A stretch of 35,452 bases of DNA from Ophiosphaerella korrae (taxonomy: Eukaryota; Ascomycota; Dothideomycetes; Pleosporales; Phaeosphaeriaceae). This document shows positions 1 to 10,253 of this stretch, in pieces. The stretch spans positions 1 to 35,452 of the forward strand of contig JALNQF010000398.1 in assembly GCA_028456385.1 (NCBI GenBank), written 5' to 3'. Every line of letters starts with the position of its first letter. Position 1 is the stretch's first letter. The notes under the pieces were generated by a model, which did not search any database, was not told the origin of the DNA, and saw nothing but the letters and a program-made list of their open reading frames with translations. A program made the position numbers and the translations under genes.

Positions 1-99
1 ACCTAGTACTTACTTAGATAGCTTTATCTACTATTTACTCTTTTTAGTTAATTATTAAAACTACCTTATTAAGTTATCTTGCGTAAAGTCTACCTTACA
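1..99 (+). repeat. 5' LTR of copy A, last 99 bases
   Basis: Aligns without gaps to 8362-8460, the end of the 3' LTR, and finishes in the LTR terminus CCTTACA. The two copies differ at two positions only: T49 against C8410 and G81 against A8442. Both differences are of the CpA/TpA or TpG/TpA type. Confidence 0.95.
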
Positions 100-120
100 C
101 AATAGTAGATCTCTGCAAAT
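100..120 (+). other. possible primer-binding site after 5' LTR
   Basis: Directly after the LTR comes CAATAGTAGATCTCTGC. A tRNA-type primer site normally begins TGG within a few bases of the LTR. The TAG at 103-105 could be a TGG changed by TpG-to-TpA mutation. Which tRNA would pair cannot be told, and self-priming is not excluded. Weak inference. Confidence 0.25.
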
Positions 121-812
121 ATTTTACTTTTATAGGCCTCTCTATAACCTAAAACTACGCTAGTAGCCTTTTTACCCGCGCTAGAGTTACTACAAGATAG
201 CTAATTGCAGCTAACTCTTAATTAAGCCTAGCTAGCTAAAAAGAACTATACTACTAGGAATTAGATCCTACCTTAGCTACAGCGCGCTAGGTAGCCCCTT
301 GAGTTTACTATATTGTAGTTCTAGTTAAGGTTTCTAGCGCTCCCTTTTTACTAGTACTAACGCTAACGTTCTAGAAAGAAATACGTACTAAAAAAGAGTA
401 GTTTAACTACCTTATAGGTTATAAAGCTTTAGCTTACACCTACTATATATACTTAGGCGAGGGCGTGCTTACACTAAGTATTAAACCTAGGTAGTAGCGC
501 TAAGGAAAGAAAAGACCCCTAAACCTACGTAAATTACTAGTGCTTAATTTACAAGAACTAAGTAACAAAGCGCCCTAGACCCTACTAAAACCTTTACTAG
601 CTAGCGCTAAAGATCTAAATCTCTATAAACTAACAGCTAAACGTACTAATATAGTACATAACTACTATAACTTAGCTTATTATACTACAACTTAGTTATA
701 CAAAAAATCTTCTATCCCCTTAAAAGCTAGCCTCTTAAACTAAAATAATACTAGCTTACAACCTCTTTATTACTAGAACTAAGCGTACTTGTAAGACAAA
801 GATACGCTATAA

Positions 813-3240
813 ATAGTAGACTACAGATCTAGTAAAGAACTAAGGGAACGCTCTAAGGCTACTATACTGCAAAAAATCTATAAAACACGCGCTAGAACTA
901 AGTCCCTAAAAAAATAGACCTAAGGACCTACTATACTAACCGCTCTAACAAAAAAAGTACTAAGCAACTTCTAATAATATCTTAAGACCCCCTCGTAGAA
1001 AGATAAAGGAAAATAGGTAATAGACCCTAAATCCTTTATTTAGCTAAGACTACCTAGTAAACTTAATTTCTAACCTAATATAATTCTCTAATAAGCACTA
1101 AGCGCCTTCCTAGCTAACAGCTCTATAATAGACTTAGCTACTCCTAACTAACCTATTGTAGAAGAATTTAACCTAGATACGGACCCTACCTACTTTAACT
1201 AAGGCAGCCCCCTAAGGCATAGACTAGTCACTAAGGTCTCTTTTAATAACTAGACTACATTAAACAACTTAATTAACGACGCCTAACTAAACGTTAGCTA
1301 AGTATTATTACCCTAGCCTACACCTAAGCTTAAGATCCTAGAAGAGCTAAAGGACAACCCGCTATTAAACGCTATAATCAACGAAGACCTACTACTAAGA
1401 ATAGTCTTTGTATCTTAGGATAAACTTAAGAAATTACTTACTAAGTTTACTAAGCTCTAACTCTTGTTTTGCACCCTACTACTAACCTTATACTAGAGAA
1501 TTAAGGATAACAAACCTAGTAATTACTTATCTCTTAGAGAATTTGCCCTAGCTAAAATAGTATTATACCTAGTAGTCGCGAATACCTAGATATAGGACAT
1601 AATTAACATAGTAAATAAACAAAACTAGAGGCTTATAGCTAGAGTAAGTAAATTAGATAAATAACTCTCCTAACAAGATAACTAATTAGCCTAACTCTAA
1701 GAACGCCTAGTATAATTACTACTAGACTATAACTACATCGTAGAGTAACACAACACTTTAGGCTAAAGAGCTACCTAGTATAAAGCCTTATAAGAAGAAG
1801 CTATAGTAAAATATAACTACCTACGCAAAGTAGCAATCTACTAAGAAGACCTAATAGCTAAACAAACTAAGCTAGAAACCTTTAACTTTAATATACTAGC
1901 GTAGAAAGACATAGAACTACCCTACACTAAAATCTTACTACAAGGCTAGTAACCTAGCTTCCTTAAAAAAGAGTTCGAACCCTAAGTACTAGTAGTAGGC
2001 TGCTATATCTTTAATAGAGAAGAGTTTACCCTAACTCCCTTCCTAACTAGTATCTAAGAGCTAGCCTTTAATTTTTACTAGTATAAAGAACAAGAAGACT
2101 ACTCTATAAAACCCCTACAATTTTTAGGTATAGGACGCTACGTAGACGTTATATCCTTTATCTAGTCTATATACAATTACTTTATTACTAATAGAAAAAA
2201 ATATATTAGCTTACAAACCTAAGCTAACGTTATTATACGCTACTATATAAGATTAGCTTACCTATACCTTACTATCCTAAATAGTATTGCCTACCTATAC
2301 TAAGAAGAATTCGCATATTTCTTTGTACTTTTTTACTAATTTAGTAATATAAATATAGTAGGATCGAGAGAAGTATGCTATAAAACCCTAGAAATAGCTA
2401 AATTTAGACTAGATCAACTAATCTACAAAACCGCCTAGTTAGTATAGGCTAAATTCCTCTCTAAATTTAATAATATTAGCCTTAAACTATAATAGAACCT
2501 ATAGCTATACAATATCTGCCTTTAAAAAAAGCTATAACCCTAGCTTAGAGAGGCTACTAGTACCGCCCCTAGTATCTACAATAGCCCTGCTAAGTTTTAA
2601 AAGATAATCTTAATATTAGAAAATAAAGTAAATAATTACAACCTAAATATAGGCCCTAGGTAAACCTAGCTTCGTACCCTAGCGCCTATAAGAGCTAAAC
2701 TAAGAGCGCAGATATAAAACTTTAAAGAAGAACTAGCTATAACCTTATAAGAACTAAAATACTATTAACTACAACTAGAAGGTATATTTAGAGGAACACA
2801 CCTAACTAGCAAAAAGGCTACTATAATTAAAACTAAGAACTCTAAAACAATTTTATACTAGAGCTATAGAAAGATAAGTATTAGGAAGCTAGACTACACT
2901 ACTTACAAACAAACAAAAGCTACTAAATCTAAGACACCTACTAACACTACAAACTACTATATAGCTACCTATATAGTAATAGACTCTAAAATAGATATAG
3001 AAATAAAAGACTAATTCTTTAAATATAACCCCTAACTAGATATAGAGCTAGAACTAGAGCCTAACTTAGACTAGGATTTAGAAAACAACGTTCCCTAGGC
3101 CTAAAGCCTTAACCTAAGGATTATATAAACTAGAAGAGCGTAATTAACTACTAAAGTATAAACCCTAGTATAGCTATATCCTACATACTTACCTATAGAA
3201 CATAGATAGTCTAGTACAAGAAACTACTAACTAATCTAAT
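813..3240 (+). pseudogene. gag: gag-like polyprotein relic, copy A
   Basis: One reading frame (codon starts divisible by 3) can be followed through stops from an ATA at 813, probably a former ATG, to about 3240. The middle part (about 1590-1840) is Gln/Leu/Glu-rich with heptad character, for example KLDK.LS.QDN.LA.L, and looks like a coiled coil. Stretches such as FTLTPFLTSI, FLGIGRYVDVISFIQSI and RLAYLYLTILNSIAYLY (about 2030-2320) look like a capsid core. The region after 2500 is basic and Gln/Pro-rich in inferred ancestry. No CCHC zinc knuckle was found. The role is inferred from position between the LTR and pol. It is one base out of phase with pol (pol is in the -1 frame), and copy B shows the same offset. 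Confidence 0.75.
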
Positions 3241-3254
3241 AGAAGCTAAGCTAA

Positions 3255-6200
3255 ACTAATTCTTATTTACTAGCTTCTTAGGTAAAGACCCTATAGCACC
3301 CTATATAGCTAGAACCCTAGCTAACAATAGAGCTAACGCAAACTTTATTTAACGAAAATTTGCCTAGAAGACTATAAAATTATAAACTATCTAGCTACCT
3401 TAACCTATTGTCTATAAAGGATATAATAGTTCCCTATCTAAGTCTATTACGCATTAGGTTAAGTTCTACCTACAAGTAGGCGTATATATTAAATAGACCT
3501 CCGCCTATATTATTAAAAACGTAGGCTAATTTAACCTTATTCTAGGATTTTTATAGCGTAAAGCCTATACTATTAAACTTAACTACTACTATAGAACGTT
3601 ATTATTCCCTAATACTTACTACTAATAGTACTACTAGATAACTAACAAAATCCCCTTAGTAGTATACTATAGTGCACCTAGATATTACTCTACTATAGCC
3701 TTAAAGAAGCTAGCGCTTAAACTATTATCTACCCCTATAGGGCCCCTAAGTAGGCACCCTAATAGGTGTAAATAGAACTCGTTAATAGACATTTAAACTA
3801 TTAGTTATCGTACAATTAAGGCCTTTACTAGAAGAAGTAGATACACGCTTATAGTACTTACCTTAGATAGAATACTACTACTAGTGTACTACTACAAGGT
3901 AGCTAAAGAAGTAGATTACGCGTAATTTTACAAACTACTACTTATAGTAGAGCTTAAAGACATCCTATCTATAGAACTACTCTAACTATATTAAGACTTA
4001 ATACCCTATTTTAACAAGAAAGCTACTAAAGAACTTCCCCCTTATAAGCTATATAACCTAGAAATTACCCTTAAACCTAGCGCAAAAATCCTAGACGCTA
4101 AACCTTACCCCTTTACTAGAAAATAAGATAAAGCAATCTAGAAATATATCTAAGAAATAGAAAGCAAGAGCTTTATTAGCAAATATAGCTCCCTAGCTAG
4201 GAATAACCTACTAATCGTAGCTAAACTAGATAGTAGCTTACAAGTCTACGTAGACTACTACGAGCTAAACAAATCTACTATTAAAGACTAGTACCCTATT
4301 CTATTCTTTAGGGAAACACTAGCCTACCTAAATAAGGTAAAGATTTTCTCTAAATTTAACGTAATACACGCCTTTTACTACTTACGTATTACCCTAAATT
4401 TAAAATAGCTAACTACCTTTATTACCTACTTTAGCATATATACCTACAAGGTAGTACCCTTTAGCCTTACTAACGTACTAGCTACCTTCTAGCGCGCTAT
4501 TAACTTAGCCCTACTAGAATATTTAGACGACTTCTACACTGTATATATAGACAACGTCCTAATATACTCTAATAATAAAATAGACTATATCTAGTACGTT
4601 TGTAAAGTACTTACGTAACTAAAAGAGTAAGGCTTCTACGTAGATCCTAAAAAATCTAGCCTCTACGCTACCTTAGTTAAGTTTTTAGGTATAATTATCT
4701 CTAACAAAGAAATTATAATAGATCCCTCTAAAGTTAAAGCTATCTAAGAGTAGGAAATACTAAAGACTACTAAAGAAGTCCTAGCCTTTTTAGGCTATAC
4801 TAGATTCCTCTAGCGCTTTATCAAGGATTACTTAAGCCTCGCCCTACTACTTACTAAGTTAATTAAGTCTAAGGTTATTACTAAACCTACTAAAAGAGAT
4901 AGGCCGCCCCTTTAAAAGACCTAGTATAAGCCTTTTACAATTACCTAAGAATATATAGACGCCTTTAATAAACTAAAAGCTACCTTCTAGCTAAGAGTAG
5001 TCCTACTTTACTTTAACCCCTTAAAACTAATCTATATCTAAACTAACGCCTCTAGGTAGGCTTTAGGTAGAGTAATAAGCTAACTAAACTAAGATAGAAT
5101 CTAATAGCTAGTTAGCTTCTTCTTAAAAAAACACACTCTAGTAGAATATAATTACAATATCTACAACCTAGAGCTTATAGCTATAATCTAAGTATTTAAA
5201 GAATAGAAACTAGAGCTTATAGGTAGTCTACACACAATCTACGTTATAATAGACTACTACAATTTAGAAACCTTTATAATAACTAAAAAGCTTAATCGCC
5301 GCTAGGTACGCTAGTTATTATTCCTATCCTAATTTAATTTCTATATTAAATACGCACCTAGTAACATAAACGAGGTTACAGACGCCCTAAGCTACTAACT
5401 ACAAGACTACCCTATAGATAATTCTAATCTACAAGTATTAGGAGCTAACTAAATTATCCTAAGCCCTTAAGTCCTAGCCCTAGGCGTAAAACCTACGCTA
5501 GATATAGTAATTTGCGCTCTAAGCCTCGCAGACCTATAAAAGCTAGATAGATTTACGCTAAAATAAGCTACTATAGTATACGCCTACCTTCGCTATATTA
5601 TAGGAATAAAACTAAAATTAGTAAACCTACTAGAGGATTTTCTACTACCCTACAATAGAGAACTAGACCTAGAACTCCTACTATACATCGTTAACTTACG
5701 CCTAATAGAAGAATTACTAGATATAGCGTATTTAGAAGACCGCGTAGCCTAAGCTATATTTACTACTATAGACAGTAGACAATAAAAACTATTAAAAGCC
5801 TTCTATAAAGTAGGATACTACTTCTTACGCGCTAATATTAGCTCTACTAGATTAGAGAAAGAAAGGCACCTCTAGGTTAATAAAACGCGTCTATACATCC
5901 CCCTAAACGCCTATCTACGCTACTAAATCTTTAATTTATACTATAACTATTAGTTAGTAGGCTATAAAGGACCTTGTAGTACGCTATATCTAATATATAA
6001 GCGCTATTATTAGCCTAAGATACTTTAAGCTATTAAGTAATTTTATAATATATACCTAATCTACTACTATATAAAGAACCTACAAGACAGCAAACTTAGT
6101 TACCTCTAACCTATGCTAATTCCCTACGCACCCTAGACTAATATCTTAGTAGACTATATCTAAGCCTTACTAACTAGTAAAAACAGCAGCTAGATTTATA

Positions 6201-7372
6201 AATATATCCTTGTAATTTACTACTACCTTATAAAAAGACGCTATTTCTTCCCCTATAAGTCTCTAAAACCTAAGGAAGCTACCTAATATTTTATATCTAT
6301 TTTTAAGCTTTATAGAGTCCTAATAAATATTATATCTAATAGAGGGACAACCTTTATTAGTTAATTTTAGCGCTGCGTATATAAACGCCTCTACATTACG
6401 TAAAAGCTCTTAACTATATACTACCTAGAAACTAATAGCTAAACTAAGCGAGCAAATTAAGCCCTAGAGATCTTTCTAAGGTAATACGTTAACTATACGT
6501 AAGATAACTAGGTAGCCTAGCTATACGTAGCTAAGTTCTAGGCAAATAACACTATTAATATATCTATTAGGATAACCCTATTTCTTGTAGATCTAAGGTA
6601 TTACCTTTGTAGTAGTATATACCCTAGCGAAAACGACAAAGATTAACTAAACCTAGCCTAACGTAACTAACGTATACGAGCTAACGAGCTACTTAACGCC
6701 TATAGTAACCTAGTAGCCTACCTTAAGGAAAAAATACTCTAGGCACAATAAAAGTAAGTAGCCTAAGCTAATACCTCTCGCTAAAGTAGACTAGTATATA
6801 AAGTTAGTAACTAAGCCTATATTAGTATAGCTAATTAGAGAACTACCTAGCTAACCCTAAAATTAGACTACTAATAGGTAGGCCTATACCCTATTAAGAG
6901 AGTTATCTACAATAGTAGAGTATATAAGCTAGTACTACCCTAAGAGATACTAAGTAAAGGCGTATTCCTAGTCTTCTCTCTAAAACTCTTACGCCCTAGA
7001 GATTAGAAGCCCCTACTAGATTAAGACCTACTACAGCTAATCCCTATTATTATTACTAATAAAGAAACTAGTAGCGTATACAAAGAATACCTAGTAAAAG
7101 CTATCTTAGACGTACGCTTTAAAGAGCGCAGAAAATACATAGAATAGTACTACCTAGTCTACTAGACTAGCTATAATAAACCTATATAGGAGCTAGTAGA
7201 AGAATTTATAAAATATAAAGCCGCCTTTAACTTTTACTAGAACTACCTAGAGAAAGCTAAACTACTAACTCTACATATACCTAAAAAATAGAGCTCTAAC
7301 AAAGATATAACTTATTAGGGTATCCTAACTATTAATAGGCGCAAAAAAGCCCCTTATAAGGTATAATTACTA
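3255..7372 (+). pseudogene. pol: pol polyprotein relic, copy A (PR-RT-RH-IN-chromodomain)
   Basis: A single frame, with no net frame change at the checkpoints I indexed, carries all enzymes. Protease about 3310-3570: the DSGA-type site now reads NNRA (Asp to Asn at 3323-3325), followed by LILGF. Reverse transcriptase about 4080-4740: SKFNVIHAF (first Asp now Asn, 4358-4360), VPFSLTN, and YIDNVLIYS where YxDD is expected (Asn at 4553-4555). RNase H about 5020-5330: QTNAS with Asp to Asn at 5045-5047. Integrase zinc region about 5930-6060: the His and Cys ligands read as Tyr (5963-5965, 6044-6046, 6053-6055). Integrase core: first Asp kept (6152-6154), second now Asn (6338-6340), Glu now Lys (6446-6448). 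A GPY/F-type module (VGLYPI) lies near 6880. The chromodomain (about 7095-7280, YYLVY.TSYNKPI.ELVEEF) has lost its Trp codons to TAG. Inactive on every count. Confidence 0.93.
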
Positions 7373-7511
7373 CCTTTAACTTTTACTAGAACTACCTAGA
7401 GAAGCCTAAAACTCTAACTATATACCTAAAATAGAGCCTAATAAAGACGCAACCTAGTAAGGTACTCTAGCTATTAGTAGGCGCAAAAAGGCCCTCTAAG
7501 GCGCAATTAGA
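7224..7511 (+). repeat. two tandem ~145-base units at the 3' end of pol, copy A
   Basis: Units 7224-7372 and 7373-7511 both begin CTTTTACTAGAACTACCTAG (a few bases in) and both end with the motif AGGCGCAAAAA followed by a CC-rich stretch. The unit spans the end of the chromodomain and the residues after it. The same duplication is in copy B at 34771-35058, so it predates the split of the two copies. Confidence 0.85.
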
Positions 7512-8147
7512 AAACTTTACTACTAGCTAAAGACAAATTACAGCGCAAAAATAGTAGGAATAGTTTACTTTAGCTAGTAAGCGTAAGACTCTTTTTAGGT
7601 TAGGGCCTACCCCTACTACTATAGCTGCGACTACTACGCTCCCTTACAACTAGTTACGCGCGGGTCTAGTTTGCTGTCGTAGAATTTACGACTAGCTACT
7701 AAATTCCTAGCTAAGGCTACTCTACGCTGCCTACCCCCTAATACTCGCAAATATTAGGCTTACTAGGTCCCCTATATTAACAAACCTACCTATCGCAAAG
7801 CCTATATCTATAGTAGGTACTTATATAGAGATCTAGCGCTATTAAGTTACTTAGTAGTGTTAACTTTACCTTCCCTTATACTATATACGAACACTTTTAA
7901 GTTTAATTTTGTTAGCGTAGGGTAGAAGTAGTAGAAAAGGGTTTGTAGTCGACACGTTTTGTATATAGAAGTTGCGCGCATCTTAATTTTATACTAAAAT
8001 TAGTAAAAACCTTAGCTCTATACTCTACAAATAACGATTTTGACTCTAAAAACAGTTAACCTCCTTATCCCTAGCTACTACTACTACTACCTAATAGGTA
8101 TTATTAGTTAATTAGAGCCCTTTTTAAGCTCTAGGAATTCGCTCTTT
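7512..8147 (+). other. untranslated 3' region of copy A
   Basis: Between the tandem units and the polypurine tract I find no recognisable domain in any frame. It includes short CTA/ACT trinucleotide runs near 8080. Position suggests the non-coding 3' part of the retrotransposon RNA. Confidence 0.5.
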
Positions 8148-8160
8148 AAAAGGAGGGAGA
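8148..8160 (+). other. polypurine tract, copy A
   Basis: AAAAGGAGGGAGA, ending two bases before the 3' LTR. This is the expected place and composition for the plus-strand primer of an LTR retrotransposon. Confidence 0.85.
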
Positions 8161-8202
8161 CGTGTAAAGGAGTTATCCCTTATATCTCTTATTTTCGCAC
8201 TA

Positions 8203-8310
8203 ATATTAGTAAGTTTACAACTTACTAACATTGCAAACTTACTAACATTACAAACTTACTAACATTGCGAACTTACTAACATGTTAGTAAGTTTACAACT
8301 TACTAACATT
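8203..8310 (+). repeat. ACTTACTAACATT short-repeat array in LTR, copy A
   Basis: About five direct copies of (A/C)TTACTAACATT spaced by 4-6 bases such as GCAA, ACAA or GCGA. Inverted copies GTTAGTAAGTTT at both ends (near 8205 and 8283) allow each edge to fold on its neighbour. It lies upstream of the TATA palindrome, a place typical of enhancer-like repeats in U3. Confidence 0.85.
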
Positions 8311-8347
8311 CAACTATCTTTCTACTTTTAGTTAGCGCTTAGTAAGC

Positions 8348-8369
8348 TACTAGGTATATATACCTAGTA
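8348..8369 (+). promoter_or_regulatory. 22-base palindrome holding a TATA box, LTR promoter
   Basis: A perfect palindrome with the core CTAGGTATATATACCTAG, extending two bases further on each side. TATATATA at its centre is the best TATA-box candidate in the LTR and would place transcript start in the last ~80 bases. The same palindrome occurs in copy B at 27534-27555. Promoter role is inferred. Confidence 0.55.
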
Positions 8370-8460
8370 CTTACTTAGATAGCTTTATCTACTATTTACT
8401 CTTTTTAGTCAATTATTAAAACTACCTTATTAAGTTATCTTACGTAAAGTCTACCTTACA

Positions 8461-8946
8461 TAACCTTAACTACAACTAAAACAATTAGGTATAACTACTA
8501 CTTATAGTACTACTAGTATATAATAGTATAAAGAATATAGTAATAGAGATATTACCCTTCTTTATAAACTATAGATTTAATCCTAATATATATAGAATAC
8601 TAAGAAATATAGAATCTTAGACCCTAAGAGGAGAAAACTTTACAAATAAAATAAAAGAAATACACAATTAATTAAGATAGAATACTAAGTTCTTACATAA
8701 TTGTATAGTAAAATACTATAATAAAAAATATAAAGAGGGACTTTAATTTAAAGAGAGAGAAAAAGTATAGTTAGTCTAAAGAAATATTAAGAGTAAACAA
8801 GTTAATTTAAAATTAGACTACGTAAAAATAAGACTATATAAAATTAAGAAAAAGGTTACACTAGTTATATTTAAATTAAAACTACTAAGTAAAATAAAGA
8901 TATACCTAACCTTCTACGTAGTACTACTTAAGATAGTACTATAAAA
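8461..8946 (+). pseudogene. integrase C-terminal part of gypsy element D, cut by copy A
   Basis: In one frame from about 8480 the translation reads LLLIVLLVYNS, then ILPFFINYRFNPNI, which is the late integrase core of Ty3/gypsy elements. It continues through basic stretches to KLDYVKI.LYKIKKKV (GPY/F-type module, Pro now Leu) and KIYLTFYVVLLK. Many stops replace Gln and Trp. The left end is the insertion point of copy A's LTR, so the upstream part of D must lie beyond A, outside the window. The right end stops abruptly after ACTATAAAA at 8946, and the same coding segment restarts at 9209. Base composition is more AT-rich than in copy A, which fits an older element. Confidence 0.85.
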
Positions 8947-9389
8947 TATAATATAGTTTACAAGTTGCGCCTACAAGCAAGTTACGCGCCCTACTAACTC
9001 TACGCACCTATTTAAGTGTACAACTTAACAACGCAGTAGAGTAGCGTAGGTATATTAATATATTAAATCAAGTAGTATCTACTACATTATTTTTACACGT
9101 ACGTAAGTTGTACTTAGTCTCTCTATACCTCTTACAGCGTACGCGAGCCTAGCGACTCGAGCTTAAACGCTACCTACTCTCGCGCTATTTACAATTAATC
9201 TAGTAATATATAGTTAGTATAAAAAAATGTTAAAAGTAAAAGACCTAGTTTAAAATTAGACTACGTTAAGATAGGACTATATAAAATTAAGAAAGAAGTT
9301 ACACTAGTTATATTTAAACTAAAACTACTAAGTAAGATAAAGATATACCTAACCTTCTACGTAGTACTACTTAAGATAGCACTATAAAA
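8766..9389 (+). repeat. ~180-base direct repeat flanking a 262-base insert
   Basis: Segments 8766-8946 and 9209-9389 both run from TATAGTTAGT to ACTATAAAA and encode the same integrase-tail residues. They differ at scattered positions, partly of the RIP type. The first copy stops at 8946, while the second continues into a chromodomain. Confidence 0.85.
8947..9208. repeat. 262-base insert, possible solo LTR
   Basis: The segment interrupts the gypsy integrase exactly between the two direct repeats. It is richer in CpG (CGCGCC, TACGCGAGCCTAGCGACTCG) than its surroundings and has a TATATTAATATATT stretch near 9050. It could begin as TGTAATATAG (now TATAATATAG at 8947) and end TTTACA near 9193, which would be the form of a small solo LTR. 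No target duplication is visible, and no coding potential was seen. The identity is a guess. Confidence 0.4.
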
Positions 9390-9596
9390 CGTAGAACTAC
9401 TAGTATATAAAGTAGATATATATAGAGAATAAGTAGAATAAGAAGTAAAAGAAATCCTAGTATACTAGTTTTATAATAGAAGAAACTACTACTTAGTAAA
9501 ATAGATAGAGATAAACGAGAAAGGATAACTATAGGAAGATATATAGGAACTAGAAGATAACCTTAACTACTTTAAGAAACTAAAGGAGTTCTAAAG
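9209..9596 (+). pseudogene. integrase tail and chromodomain of gypsy element D
   Basis: Restarts the integrase C-terminal segment found at 8766-8946 (KLDYVKIGLYKIKKEV, with the GPY/F-type module) and continues without break into VYKVDIYRE. A chromodomain follows (about 9410-9590: NYYLVK.IEINEKG, then EDI.ELEDNLNYFKKLKEF). The Trp positions of the chromodomain are TAG. It ends with TAA at about 9594-9596. This shows D is also a chromovirus, of a different family from A and B. Element C on the other strand may be of the same family, but the two relics do not overlap in domain, so this cannot be settled here. Confidence 0.82.
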
Positions 9597-10253
9597 TTAA
9601 AACCCTCTAGACTACCTTATAGTAAATAGAGAAGACTCGCGCTATTAATAGTAAGTAGAGAGGCGTTAGACGTACTTAATATAGTAAGAGCTAGAGTAGC
9701 CTCTACTACAGCCTTAAAATTAAGCTTAGATTCTAGAAGAATAGCCTACGTAATAGACTTCTTATTATTTAAGGCCTTCGTCTTTTAAAGATAAACTAGG
9801 TAGGTATAATTTTCTACCTATATACTTAGAATCTAATTATATTCTTTTTTAGCCTCTATAATCTATATACACAGTTTATCTTAAACGTAGTTAATAGCTT
9901 TCCCTATTATAAATAAGTATAGACGTAAGAATAAGTATTATAAACCTATAATCTACTAAAGACACGCCTAATAGGTTATAAGACAAATAAGTATTAGTAT
10001 AAATATACGCCTTATAAGCCTTGCTATATTTTAAAAAAAGATAAACTAATAAAGGGTTTAAGGATTTATAACAAGAATAAGGAAATATTATAATACTATA
10101 GCGTAACACACGATTAGCTAATTAATAATAATAAAGGGTAGACTTAGTAGGTATAAGGAGAGAGGACGAAGAACTTAATATCGACGAAGAAACTAGACTA
10201 ATAACCTTAGGACTAGGACAGGAAAATAAAAACCTACCTAAAGGAAGGAATTG
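9597..10253. other. degraded sequence after element D, nothing recognised
   Basis: Position suggests the 3' untranslated part and perhaps the LTR of D, but no TG...CA pair, polypurine tract or domain could be fixed. A + frame near 10140-10330 stays open for about 60 codons and is rich in charged residues (REDEELNIDEETR); it has no family likeness that I know. Minus-strand frames here are hydrophobic by-products of the same AT-rich sequence. Confidence 0.5.

Larger units (their letters stand above)
1..8460 (+). mobile_element. Ty3/gypsy chromovirus, copy A (5' LTR truncated by window edge)
   Basis: LTR retrotransposon read through its stops in the order gag, protease, reverse transcriptase, RNase H, integrase, chromodomain, polypurine tract, LTR. 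The full 3' LTR is 298 bases. The window opens 99 bases before the end of the 5' LTR, so the intact element would be about 8.66 kb. Presence of a chromodomain after the integrase places it among the chromoviruses. The 3' LTR ends inside another gypsy element (D), so A is nested. All coding parts are full of TAG/TAA and lack ATG. The loss is by C-to-T and G-to-A changes in CpA/TpG context, as RIP produces. Copy B (27349-35452) is the same family. Confidence 0.95.
8163..8460 (+). repeat. 3' LTR of copy A (298 bases)
   Basis: Begins TGTAAAGG and ends CCTTACA, giving near-perfect 7-base inverted termini with TG...CA ends. It is preceded by the polypurine tract and matches the LTR of copy B (27349-27649) along its length. 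It contains a short repeat array (8203-8310) and a TATA-containing palindrome (8348-8369). The bases after it belong to another gypsy element. Confidence 0.95.

Noticed and set aside
8203..8310. CRISPR-like array (regular short repeats)
   Set aside because: The spacers are 4-6 bases and nearly constant, the array lies in an LTR, and it recurs in copy B.
8163..8460. Tandem copies of A joined through a shared LTR
   Set aside because: The sequence after 8460 is a different gypsy element, not the start of another internal region of A.
9891..10109. 72-codon minus-strand frame as a gene
   Set aside because: Hydrophobic Tyr/Leu/Ile-rich translation of AT-rich sequence, with no homology or context; it sits in the degraded stretch after element D.
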